Source: Pallidibacillus pasinlerensis (GTDB lineage Bacteria > Bacillota > Bacilli > Bacillales > Caldibacillaceae). Taken from it: DNA of 38,976 bases. Of this stretch, positions 26,904 through 35,099 are shown piece by piece. The notes below the pieces were generated by a model. The model was not told where the DNA came from. It was given only the letters and a program-made list of their open reading frames with translations, and made no database searches. Position 1 is the first letter of the stretch, and every line of letters starts with the position of its first letter. The stretch is taken from contig NZ_JAACYS010000022.1 of assembly GCF_009996845.1 (NCBI RefSeq), forward strand, positions 1 to 38,976. The letters are read 5' to 3'. Both the position numbers and the translations under genes were made by a program.

Positions 26904-27285
26904 TTATACTCCAATCTTCATACCATTGGTATAACAGGAATAATTCAGATTTCTATTCCATTATAAATCTATATGAAAAAGATTAACAATGATAATTTGG
27001 AACATTTTAAAGTTTTAAAGATTTTTTAAGAAAAACATATGAATATTTAAAATATATCTCTTTTATTAAATCTTTGTAATATAGTTCTATTTCGTGTAAC
27101 TCAAGATACTAGTTGCTTACACTGTATCTTTGATCAACTACATGTTTCTTCTGTTGGACAAAATTGTAACAGTTAAAAAATTTCAGAGAAAAACGTAAAT
27201 AGATTGTGCCCTAACCGTAATTTCATAGTCTATGTAATTTGTTATAGTAATTAATAACAAATTGGATATTTGGAGGGAATACATA
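26904..27285. other. Divergent intergenic region
   Basis: About 380 bp between leftward and rightward genes, A+T rich. It must contain the promoter of the NlpC/P60 gene. I see no repeat, RNA gene or ORF that I can support. Confidence 0.4.
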
Positions 27286-28128
27286 ATGTTTAGTAGAACT
27301 AATTCCTTTAAATTGTATATTTTTTCAGTAGGTTTATTAACATTGATTTTCTGGTTTCTAATTGGTTCAGGAGAAAATGTATCTGCCCATGGTGCCGTGC
27401 CAATTGATCCTATTGAGGTTAATGATAAAACTTATAATGTAGTAGAACAGGAAGAGGATACAACTACTGTTGTTAGTTTTTCGGAAATTTTATCAGTAGG
27501 TGAAAAAGGAGACGAAGTCGTTCAGTTACAATCAGCTCTAAACAATTATGGATATAATGTAAAAGTCGATGGAATATTTGGACCAGAAACGGATGACGCA
27601 GTTCGAACATTCCAAGAGGAACATGGACTTGCTGTTGATGGAATTGTTGGACATGAAACAATAATTGCATTAAATTCAGAAACCAATACTGCAACTCTTT
27701 CATTAACTAATGAAGTAAAAAGTGAAAAACAAGCAAATTCAAATATAGAAGGTGCCTCTTCGTCTCATCCTGATATTGTTTCAATTGCCATGGGATTTCT
27801 AGGAAGTCCTTATCAATTTGGTGGTACTACTCCACAAGGATTTGATAGTAGTGGTTTCATCAACTACGTATTTGCACAAGTTGGCATTGATCTCGAACGA
27901 ACTCATGCTGATATATGGGTGAATAACGGTAAACATGTTGACAGTCCGAGTGTAGGTGATGTTGTCTTTTTTAAAAACACATACAAAAGCGGAGTTTCGC
28001 ATAGTGGCATTTACATTGGCAACAATCAAATGATTCATGCGGCAAATGAAAGAAAAGGAGTAGAAATTACTTCTTTAGATATTAGTTATTGGAAAGAACG
28101 CTATATTGGTGCGAAATCGTTTAAATAA
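27286..28128 (+). CDS. Secreted NlpC/P60 (C40) protein with peptidoglycan-binding domain, catalytic Cys replaced
   Basis: 280 aa: signal peptide about 1-34, PG_binding_1 domain about 70-130 (VGEKGDEVVQLQSALNNYGY, DGIFGPETDDAVRTFQ), linker, NlpC/P60 domain about 163-280. Such enzymes cut peptide stems of peptidoglycan with a Cys-His dyad. The usual D-C-S-G block here reads GFDSSGFI, so Ser188 stands where the nucleophilic Cys is expected (codon AGT at 27847-27849, one base from TGT). The His in VSHSGIYIG (H239) and H251 remain. The start at 27286 follows GGAGGGAATACATA, and the upstream in-frame ATG is rejected. It is likely a binding protein or inactive enzyme unless Ser can serve. Confidence 0.88.
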   Translation: MFSRTNSFKLYIFSVGLLTLIFWFLIGSGENVSAHGAVPIDPIEVNDKTYNVVEQEEDTTTVVSFSEILSVGEKGDEVVQLQSALNNYGYNVKVDGIFGPETDDAVRTFQEEHGLAVDGIVGHETIIALNSETNTATLSLTNEVKSEKQANSNIEGASSSHPDIVSIAMGFLGSPYQFGGTTPQGFDSSGFINYVFAQVGIDLERTHADIWVNNGKHVDSPSVGDVVFFKNTYKSGVSHSGIYIGNNQMIHAANERKGVEITSLDISYWKERYIGAKSFK

Positions 28129-28165
28129 TGACTGTTTCATTGTAAATAGTTATTGATCGTTAAAA

Positions 28166-28213
28166 ACACCTTTCAGGTTCAATTAGATAATTTAGACTTT
28201 TTCTGAAAGGTGT
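28166..28213 (+). terminator. Hairpin after the NlpC/P60 gene
   Basis: Eleven-bp arms ACACCTTTCAG / CTGAAAGGTGT with a 26-nt loop, 37 nt after the stop. The T tract is weak. Confidence 0.6.
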
Positions 28214-28284
28214 GTACATTTTCAATTTTTCTTTAACCCTGATATGTAGTCAATACTTGCTATCAAAGTAATTTGAAATACATA

Positions 28285-28812
28285 TTATTTCGTTTTTGAA
28301 AAACCTTGAAGTTGTTCACCGATGATATGGCTAAAAATTAATAAAGCAAAAAGAATGAACACCACAAAGATTCCCCGAATAATAGTTTCTAAGCTTAATA
28401 GTTCCGTATTGTAAAAATTATAAAAGAACATAATAAAATAAGGTAAAACTAATAACAATGATGTAAAAAGACCTGGAGTATAGCGCTTTAAAAACAAAGA
28501 TTGCAGTGGATGTGTAAAAATATTAAAAGCAAAAAGCAGATTGACTCCTAAAAACAAATAGTAATGATACTCACTTACAACAGAAATTAACAGTAAAGCA
28601 CTGCAAAATATAGAAAAGACAAAAACCGCGATAGCAAACTGTGCCGTTGTCATTTCTTTAAAATGATCAAGTTCATTTTTTAAGAATTTCGGAAACCTTT
28701 TCGCAATCCAGCGGTAAGTACTGTCATACCATTTTTCTACAGTTATAATTTCCTCTAAATTATGTAACATAAATACGATCAAGAAAGAGATAGTCCAAAT
28801 TTCGATATTCAA
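28285..28812 (-). CDS. HXXEE-domain membrane protein
   Basis: 175 aa with about five hydrophobic segments. The name-giving motif is MLHNLEEII (His-x-x-Glu-Glu) in the first helix. This membrane family has no established function. The motif suggests metal binding. I start at the TTG at 28812, with GGGGGAG five bases before it. A longer frame begins at an upstream TTG that precedes that site. It is monocistronic. Confidence 0.8.
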   Translation of the reverse strand: MNIEIWTISFLIVFMLHNLEEIITVEKWYDSTYRWIAKRFPKFLKNELDHFKEMTTAQFAIAVFVFSIFCSALLLISVVSEYHYYLFLGVNLLFAFNIFTHPLQSLFLKRYTPGLFTSLLLVLPYFIMFFYNFYNTELLSLETIIRGIFVVFILFALLIFSHIIGEQLQGFSKTK

Positions 28813-28993
28813 CCTTTCTCCCCCAATCAAAATATTTAAAAAAAGTATTTTTCTATATTATGAACTTTTCAAGATTTTGGATTTGATACATTATCATATT
28901 AAAAAGTCCAAAGTTTTTAAATGGATATTATATTAAAAATTTATATTAATAATATTATCTCATATTCACTTATGTAATTTCTATACGAACACA

Positions 28994-29293
28994 TTATTTT
29001 TCGCTTTTATTTGAATAATCAACCATTATATATACTAATTGTTCAATATTCCATTCAGTTTTCATTTTCATTTCTTTTATATCTTTATCTAACAACCAGA
29101 ATTTCACTAGTTGGTATTGTTCAGCGCAGTCGACACAACATAAACTACGTTCCCAGCCGTCTAAAAATATGTCATGCCCGTTCATGCTTCCTAGAATAAC
29201 TGGTACTCCACAGTAATCACAACAATCTTCACTATCATGATTATAAAAATCAGAAAGTTTTTCTTCAAAGTATAACTCTAAAGCTAACCTCAT
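28994..29293 (-). CDS. Hypothetical Cys-rich protein (99 aa)
   Basis: The start MRLALELYFEEKLSDFYNH is followed by two Cys pairs, CCDYCG and LCCVDC, about 25 residues apart. This is a plausible zinc site like a treble-clef or ribbon. The C-terminal half is helical. The ATG at 29293 follows GGGAGGAATACTA. No family recognised. Confidence 0.65.
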   Translation of the reverse strand: MRLALELYFEEKLSDFYNHDSEDCCDYCGVPVILGSMNGHDIFLDGWERSLCCVDCAEQYQLVKFWLLDKDIKEMKMKTEWNIEQLVYIMVDYSNKSEK

Positions 29294-29368
29294 TAGTATT
29301 CCTCCCACTTTGAGCTTATTTGATCATATTGTAGATCACTTTTTATAAATTTCAATAGGAAAAGAAAA

Positions 29369-29394
29369 AACCGCTGATATGAAATTCAGCGGTT
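29369..29394 (-). terminator. Terminator of aspA
   Basis: Nine-bp stem AACCGCTGA / TCAGCGGTT with an 8-nt loop, then TTTTCTTTTCC on the minus strand. Confidence 0.9.
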
Positions 29395-29406
29395 ACAATA
29401 TATTAT

Positions 29407-30831
29407 TTATTTTTTTAGAAGTTTTGATCCAGCTATACCCGGCTCTGTCATTTCATGCGGATTTAAAATAATATCGAGTTCTTCTTTTGTTAAAACCCCT
29501 TCTTCAAGACAAACTTCACGGACGGATTTATTTTGTTCCATTGCTTTTTTGGCAATTTGTGATGCCTTTTCATATCCGATATGAGGATTAATAGCAGTAA
29601 TAATACTGATGCTTTTGTCCAAGTATAGTTGTAATTGGGTTTCGTTCGCTTTAATTCCTTTTAAGCAATATTCAGTAAATGAACGGAAAGCATTGTTCAT
29701 AATTTGAATGGATTGTAATAAGTTGAACACTAAGACAGGTTCCATGACATTTAATTCCATTTGCCCCGCTTCAGAGGCCATACTAATGGTATGGTCATTT
29801 CCAACAACTTGGAATGCAACTTGGTTAATCATCTCAGGCATCACCGGATTTACTTTACCTGGCATGATTGATGAGCCTGGTTGTCTTACAGGAAGTGAAA
29901 TTTCACTTAAACCAGCTTTCGGACCGGATGCCATTAAGCGTATATCATTGGCGATTTTTGACATGTTCAGCATGCTTACTTTTAAAGCAGCAGAAGCCTC
30001 TGTATAAGCATCTGTATTTTGAGTCGCATCAACGAGATGATCAGCATTTCGCAGTGGTAATTCACTAATATTTGCCAGCTGTTCTACGGCAATTTTAATA
30101 TATTTTGGATCAGCATTTAAACCTGTTCCAACGGCAGTTGCTCCTAAATTCACTTCGTATAAGTTGAAGCGAGAAGTGCGAATCCGTTCGATATCTCGAC
30201 TAACAACTCTACTGTATGCCTCAAATTCTTGTCCAAGACGGATCGGAACCGCATCTTGTAAATGCGTACGACCTATTTTTAAAACATCGTCAAATTCTTT
30301 TGCTTTTTGGAGGAAAACTTCCTTCATGTTTTCCATCGTTTGTAGCAACTCATTTAACATTTTTAATGTCGCAATATGTATTCCTGTAGGAAATGCGTCA
30401 TTTGTCGATTGAGCCATATTTACATGTGTGTTTGGACTTACAATTTCGTATTTACCTTTCTCGTAACCAAGAATTTCAAGGGCACGATTCGCAAGTACCT
30501 CGTTAACGTTCATATTAATCGAAGTTCCTGCCCCACCTTGAATCGGGTCAACAATAATTTGATCAAAAAATTTGCCCTCTAACATTTCATCAGCTGCTTG
30601 GACAATGGCATTTCCTATTTTTTTATCTAAACGGTTACATTCCATGTTCGCAATTGCAGCAGCCTTCTTAACCATTGCCATTGCTTTAATTAATTGATTA
30701 TGAATACGATAACCTGTAATCGGAAAATTTTCTGCCGCTCGAAGCGTCTGTACCCCGTAGTACGCATCCGCTGGTACTTTCTTTTCACCTAAAAAATCTC
30801 TCTCAATTCGCCATTCTTCATTTGTAAACAT
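29407..30831 (-). CDS. aspA: Aspartate ammonia-lyase
   Basis: 474 aa. It converts aspartate reversibly to fumarate and ammonia. It belongs to the aspartase/fumarase superfamily: GRTHLQDAVPIRLGQEF, and the mobile SS-loop GSSIMPGKVNPV at 319-330 with the catalytic Ser320/321. The N-terminal YYGVQTLRAAENFPITG and the block NAFRSFTEYCLKGI are typical of aspartases rather than class II fumarases. The start at 30831 lies a little downstream of a GGGGTTATCG stretch. It is monocistronic with its own terminator. No adjacent asparaginase gene is present, unlike the ansAB arrangement of B. subtilis. Confidence 0.93.
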   Translation of the reverse strand: MFTNEEWRIERDFLGEKKVPADAYYGVQTLRAAENFPITGYRIHNQLIKAMAMVKKAAAIANMECNRLDKKIGNAIVQAADEMLEGKFFDQIIVDPIQGGAGTSINMNVNEVLANRALEILGYEKGKYEIVSPNTHVNMAQSTNDAFPTGIHIATLKMLNELLQTMENMKEVFLQKAKEFDDVLKIGRTHLQDAVPIRLGQEFEAYSRVVSRDIERIRTSRFNLYEVNLGATAVGTGLNADPKYIKIAVEQLANISELPLRNADHLVDATQNTDAYTEASAALKVSMLNMSKIANDIRLMASGPKAGLSEISLPVRQPGSSIMPGKVNPVMPEMINQVAFQVVGNDHTISMASEAGQMELNVMEPVLVFNLLQSIQIMNNAFRSFTEYCLKGIKANETQLQLYLDKSISIITAINPHIGYEKASQIAKKAMEQNKSVREVCLEEGVLTKEELDIILNPHEMTEPGIAGSKLLKK

Positions 30832-30957
30832 GCGATAACCCCTTGTCTTCCTGTAATTAACTTTTATATACTACTTTACCATTTTATAAAAAATTAACAA
30901 ACAATGGTATATAGAACCCTTAATAATTATTAAAGAATTGGTGGATTTTATTTAAAA

Positions 30958-31734
30958 TTATACTTCAATTTTTTCCGCATCAAACAATTCCGGCAAATTA
31001 TAATGTTTACATAAGTATTGACCTACCATTTGTTCAATCTCTTCAGCCGATAGCATATCCAAAATCATTACAGCTCCAGCTACATTCAAATATTTATTTG
31101 CCTGAACAAAATGGTCACGTTTAATTGCTACACCGTTTTGCTTTATTTTTACAAGTGCTCGTAGAATACCACGGGTAACTTGATGATTTGATGTGAAATT
31201 ACTTGAGAAAAAGACAACACAGCGTGCAGAAAAATCACTTTCACAGAAAAAGTCCGTCAACCAATAAGGATTTTCCTCATTCAATTCATCATAAGTCATA
31301 TGTCCTACCCACCAAAGTCGAGCTAAAATATGTACAAAAAGCGATCGTTTTGCACCATTCTTAAAGAATATACCTGTATTAATCCGTTTGTCATTATGTT
31401 CATCTAATTCTTTTTTCAATCGGTAAAAAGTATACTCTCGAAACTGAAGATGGGCAAGTCCTGACCAGAGACGCTCTTGTGTCGCTTGAGTTACTGTTAA
31501 ATATCGTAAAGCATTGTAGATTAGTTTTACATTTTCACGATCACTTACTTTATAATCTTCATCATAGTTTAATTCTGGCATTTGAAATTCAATATTTGAG
31601 TCAAGCGCACGTCCTTCTTGACTAAAATATTCATTAAACCATACATTGTCTCTTGTATAATAATGTTTCTTATAAGCCTCATAGTTTGTACGTAAATCAC
31701 CGAGTGTATCATCGGAGATAAATTTTAGTTTCAA
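30958..31734 (-). CDS. DUF6339 family protein
   Basis: 258 aa, third gene of the GHKL operon. Conserved-looking blocks are QATQERLWSGLAHLQFREY, KNGAKRSLFVHILARLWWVG (with HMTYDELNEENPYWLTDFFC) and SSNFTSNHQVTRGILRAL. I recognise this pattern as DUF6339, a bacterial family without a known activity. It is all-alpha in appearance, and I see no nuclease motif. The TTG start immediately follows the TAA of the upstream gene, and AGGAG lies within that gene, so translation is coupled. By operon membership it is inferred to be an effector or adaptor of a GHKL-based defence module. Confidence 0.75.
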   Translation of the reverse strand: MKLKFISDDTLGDLRTNYEAYKKHYYTRDNVWFNEYFSQEGRALDSNIEFQMPELNYDEDYKVSDRENVKLIYNALRYLTVTQATQERLWSGLAHLQFREYTFYRLKKELDEHNDKRINTGIFFKNGAKRSLFVHILARLWWVGHMTYDELNEENPYWLTDFFCESDFSARCVVFFSSNFTSNHQVTRGILRALVKIKQNGVAIKRDHFVQANKYLNVAGAVMILDMLSAEEIEQMVGQYLCKHYNLPELFDAEKIEV

Positions 31735-32580
31735 TTAATCTTCACTCCTGCTAAGTTTCTCAATTTCATCAAAACTACTTCTTAAAGGTTTACGTAATAC
31801 CATTTGTGCGGCCTTAAGCGCAGGTAATGCGTCAGATCCTACTTCATCTAGCCGAACATTATTTTCTTCGAAGATTTTTTCTAAAACTTGATACCAAGTA
31901 TAACCTTGATAATCTTCCCGATTTTCATTCACCTTTGTGAAAACAAAAACGAGTGCAGGTAGAATAACAAATGATAAAATCGTATTCTTTAATCTAGAAT
32001 TGGCATTAGCTGCATATTGGTTGTATTCATATTCTGGTAGGGATATTGTGATTTCATTCGAATCTAAATCAACTTCCATAAATTCTTTTTTAAGCGATTT
32101 TCGGACTGTTACAATTGATGGTAAATTTAATAGTTCCGTTGGATCTTCGTATAAATTTATTTCAACCGCTTCCCCAATTGCAACAATATTCCCTTTTTCT
32201 AAAGAAAATTGTAAATCTTTAAACCACTTATTGAAACTTTTATTCGTATAATTCTCAATTGATTTATTAACCAATATAAAGGTATGGAAAAACACTTTTC
32301 CTCTAATTTTATTTGAAGGAATTGATATTTCTAATACTTTTTCACTTGATTTGTACACATTACGAAAACTGGATTGCCCGCACTCAATATGAACGGCGTA
32401 TACAAATGTTCTGTTTTCTATTAAGCTTTCAATCTCTTCATTTTCTAATGTAAAACGAACCGATGCCTTAACTTCACCGAAAGATTTGTGCACATTAATG
32501 CTTGCATGAAAACTAGAATTTTTATAATCATCGTTATTCATATATAAAACAGGATAGGGGTAGCTCGTATTAATTTTCAT
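31735..32580 (-). CDS. Unrecognised protein between GHKL ATPase and DUF6339
   Basis: 281 aa, no family recognised. The N-terminal 120 residues look beta-rich (SFHASINVHKSFGEVKAS, TFVYAVHIECGQSSFRNV, KVFFHTFILVNKS). A middle part has acidic EVDLDSNEITISLPEYEYNQ. The C-terminal 100 residues are helical, with one hydrophobic stretch LSFVILPALVFVF that is probably a core helix rather than a membrane span. The ATG overlaps the last 11 nt of the GHKL gene, and its own stop abuts the DUF6339 start. Tight coupling argues that the three proteins form one complex. No catalytic motif is visible. Confidence 0.7.
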   Translation of the reverse strand: MKINTSYPYPVLYMNNDDYKNSSFHASINVHKSFGEVKASVRFTLENEEIESLIENRTFVYAVHIECGQSSFRNVYKSSEKVLEISIPSNKIRGKVFFHTFILVNKSIENYTNKSFNKWFKDLQFSLEKGNIVAIGEAVEINLYEDPTELLNLPSIVTVRKSLKKEFMEVDLDSNEITISLPEYEYNQYAANANSRLKNTILSFVILPALVFVFTKVNENREDYQGYTWYQVLEKIFEENNVRLDEVGSDALPALKAAQMVLRKPLRSSFDEIEKLSRSED

Positions 32581-34510
32581 ATAAAACTACCTCCATTACA
32601 CAATAAGTTGGGTAGTTTACTTCGATATCCAATGTAAAGATTTTTTTATTTTTAGTAGAAGTTAAGTAAACTGTATTTCCAGAGATTTCCTCTATGCTAA
32701 TATCAGAATCAATAACAGTAGCGGATTTTATCGGTAATGCAAAATTGTTTTGTTCCCCTAGCACTGAAAATACTAATCTCACATTAGATAATGATTTTTT
32801 TGGGGAAATAAAGAAGCGATATTTTCCATCTGTTTTATTTGTACAAATATATCGTTGATTAATCTCAATTGGTTTTTTACTTGGCTTTCGATCTTTTTGA
32901 TGGCTAATTTCCCCATCTTTATTTTTATCTAATTGATTTATTCCACCAGGTTCTGTTGTACCTGCACCATCAGTGCCACCATTAGCATGTGTACCAAATC
33001 CATTTCCTCCGTATTCACCATCTTGTACAATTCCGTACTCCCCTGCAAGTTGTTTTTCAATTTCTTCTGGCTCTTCTCCAGTTGGTTTATGTATTTTTAC
33101 TTTTTCTTGTTTCTTTTCCTTAGAAACAATTTCTTTAATTGTACTTGTCAATGATTCTGTCTTTTTTGTATCAGTACCGTTTATAAGCGATTTTTTCGGT
33201 AAAAAGTCACTTACACCTACGGCATCCATTTTATCTGTTATTTTTTCTTGAAACTCTTTCTTTACAGCTTCACGGATAAATTTTCGTAAATCAGCATAAA
33301 CCTTCTTTGCCAGATTCGGATTTTTTTCGTAGCGTTCATGGGACCATTCATTATGGGCCGGATTTTCCATTTCTTTAAAAATATAGTTCATATTGTTTCC
33401 TGTAATCATTAAAATTCCTGTAAAAGAAATTGTACCGCTTATATTCTTTTGCTCAAATATACGCATACCTGTTTTACGTGTCATAAGGACGCGACGATTT
33501 AAATCTTCACCGTTAATTAAATAGAGTGTAGCCTCACCTTCATCAAACTCAATTCCTTTATACTGCTTTGCAGGATATGCAATTTTAATAGTTTTATTTG
33601 ATGTCAATGCCTCAAAATAATTTTTTAAAATTGTATTTTCTTCATTATCTTCTAATTCCGCTATTAAACTTGCAATATTTTCGTGATTAATTTCAAAATC
33701 ATTGATTTTAACGATTAATTTCTGTTGATAAACAGTAATAAAGAAATTAAATAGCACTGATTTCTTAATTTCTACTTCCCAATCATAAACTACAGGCTCG
33801 AATGCGGATACATAAATATCTGTCCCACTTTCATTTCGTGTAAATGTTGGATCTAAATGAAGTTGTTCATTAATAGCTGTTGATTTATCATTATCAGTGA
33901 AATAACCATTTCCAACTGTAATTTCATCTTTATTAATCTTGAAAGACATAATATTTGCTACACCGATATAAGATTCAAAGCCTGATATATCAAGTGATGA
34001 GTAAAATAGTGTACGAAGGTTTGAGTTTAGAAATGGGGCTGATTTCCCTATACCAAAACTCCCACCAGAACTCTCACCTTTATTTGAGGATCCCGCTTCT
34101 CGAACTAATGAACTCCACGGAGTCCCTATTTCAGCTGTATCAGCACCTTCAAGTCCCTTCGTATTAAAGTCACTAATACGTAAGAAATTCATTTTGTCTT
34201 TTTTTAAAATAGCTAATGCGTTTTCTATAAAATCTTCTGTTTTCGGGTTACGTCCACGCCAAGTCTTTTTACATTTTTTTAGCGTTTCCAAAAACTGATG
34301 ACGATTCGGAAATTCATCGGTATCAATTGAAAAGCTTTTAAATTCTACAACTACTGGTTCGCTTGGATTTTTCACAGCATCAATTGAATTTTGACAAATT
34401 TCACGTGTTAACGATTCTAATGCATTTCCTCTAAACGTTTCCAGCCCAGCATTATTAATGGAATTAATTAAACCACCTGTTGCAGCCGGGAAGTTCCAAT
34501 ATGGTTTCAA
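32570..34510 (-). CDS. GHKL ATPase, MORC/MutL-like, putative defence protein
   Basis: 646 aa. The ATP site of the GHKL fold is clear near the N-terminus: N-box RGNALESLTREICQNSIDA (E37, N41, D44), G1 box DFNTKG (114-119) and G2 box GGSFGIGKSAPF (149-160). A transducer-like domain follows (about 200-430), then a charged helical region and a Gly-rich linker (about 495-545) containing DKNKDGEIS, which looks like a calcium loop. A beta-rich C-terminal domain ends it. MORC-like GHKL ATPases are known from bacterial restriction loci. The start is a TTG behind GAGGGAGAACA. It is first of three coupled genes, divergent from a restriction-modification set. Confidence 0.82.
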   Translation of the reverse strand: MKPYWNFPAATGGLINSINNAGLETFRGNALESLTREICQNSIDAVKNPSEPVVVEFKSFSIDTDEFPNRHQFLETLKKCKKTWRGRNPKTEDFIENALAILKKDKMNFLRISDFNTKGLEGADTAEIGTPWSSLVREAGSSNKGESSGGSFGIGKSAPFLNSNLRTLFYSSLDISGFESYIGVANIMSFKINKDEITVGNGYFTDNDKSTAINEQLHLDPTFTRNESGTDIYVSAFEPVVYDWEVEIKKSVLFNFFITVYQQKLIVKINDFEINHENIASLIAELEDNEENTILKNYFEALTSNKTIKIAYPAKQYKGIEFDEGEATLYLINGEDLNRRVLMTRKTGMRIFEQKNISGTISFTGILMITGNNMNYIFKEMENPAHNEWSHERYEKNPNLAKKVYADLRKFIREAVKKEFQEKITDKMDAVGVSDFLPKKSLINGTDTKKTESLTSTIKEIVSKEKKQEKVKIHKPTGEEPEEIEKQLAGEYGIVQDGEYGGNGFGTHANGGTDGAGTTEPGGINQLDKNKDGEISHQKDRKPSKKPIEINQRYICTNKTDGKYRFFISPKKSLSNVRLVFSVLGEQNNFALPIKSATVIDSDISIEEISGNTVYLTSTKNKKIFTLDIEVNYPTYCVMEVVLYEN

Positions 34511-34728
34511 TGTTCTCCCTCATTTACGTTGCTATTTCAAGATTATATATAAATCTAAAACTGATAAAATTGGCAAATTAGTAAATAGTACCTATATGAA
34601 TTATAGCAAACATTGGTATATAAACATAATATTTCACTATGTTATATATTGATATGATTGTGCTGTATATATATCAAATACTACTAAACATTTGTAATTA
34701 TTTACATTAATAAAACAGGACCTTAGCA

Positions 34729-34777
34729 AATAATAACGTGACCGCAGGTGCTGTACCACCCGCGGTCAAGTTATTAT
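34729..34777. repeat. Long inverted repeat in the divergent promoter region
   Basis: AATAAC-GTGACCGC and GCGGTCA-AGTTATT arms, with inner GGTG / CACC pairs and a short loop, give a stem of about 20 bp. It is the only G+C-rich patch in the gap. Both flanking genes point away from it, so it is not their terminator. It may be an operator, a leader structure of the GHKL mRNA or a relic. Confidence 0.6.
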
Positions 34778-35033
34778 ATAGTGATTTTTGCATTATGTAA
34801 TAAATTGAGCTGCAATAAGAATTCTTTCTAATTTCTTTGTCGGATTATATAAATAGTATTATATTCCATAAAGTATTATACTATCTTAGTTAACTTTGAA
34901 ATTATTCATAATTTAGTATTCTTTTTAGGCAATATTTCCTAATTAGTCATTCCTATTAAAATAAATACCATTTAATTAACTCTATATTTCATGTATAATT
35001 ATAGCGTTATATAATTCTTTCATTAGTACGAGT

Positions 35034-35069
35034 AAAGATCTTGATCTTTTAATAAATATATGATATAAT
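35034..35069 (+). promoter_or_regulatory. Methyltransferase promoter with GATC palindrome
   Basis: The -35 TTGATC (35041-35046) and -10 TATAAT (35064-35069) are separated by 17 bp. The palindrome AAAGATC-TT-GATCTTT (35034-35049) covers the -35 box and contains GATC at 35037 and 35043. These are the predicted target sites of the adjacent enzymes. I found no other GATC from about 34.1 kb to 36228. Methylation or methyltransferase binding could thus tune its own expression. Confidence 0.7.
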
Positions 35070-35099
35070 GATTGAAACCAACACGAAAGGGTGTTCGAT

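Larger units (their letters stand above)
34511..35099. other. Divergent intergenic region of the defence island
   Basis: About 590 bp between the leftward GHKL operon and the rightward methyltransferase. It contains a long imperfect hairpin (34729-34777) and the methyltransferase promoter with two GATC sites (35034-35069). The rest is very A+T rich with no credible ORF. The leftward promoter is not placed. Confidence 0.6.

Noticed and set aside
34729-34777. T-box riboswitch read on the minus strand (GGGTGGTAC...)
   Set aside because: No stem I with a specifier loop and no aminoacyl-tRNA synthetase or amino-acid gene downstream. The match is short. Kept only as a hairpin.
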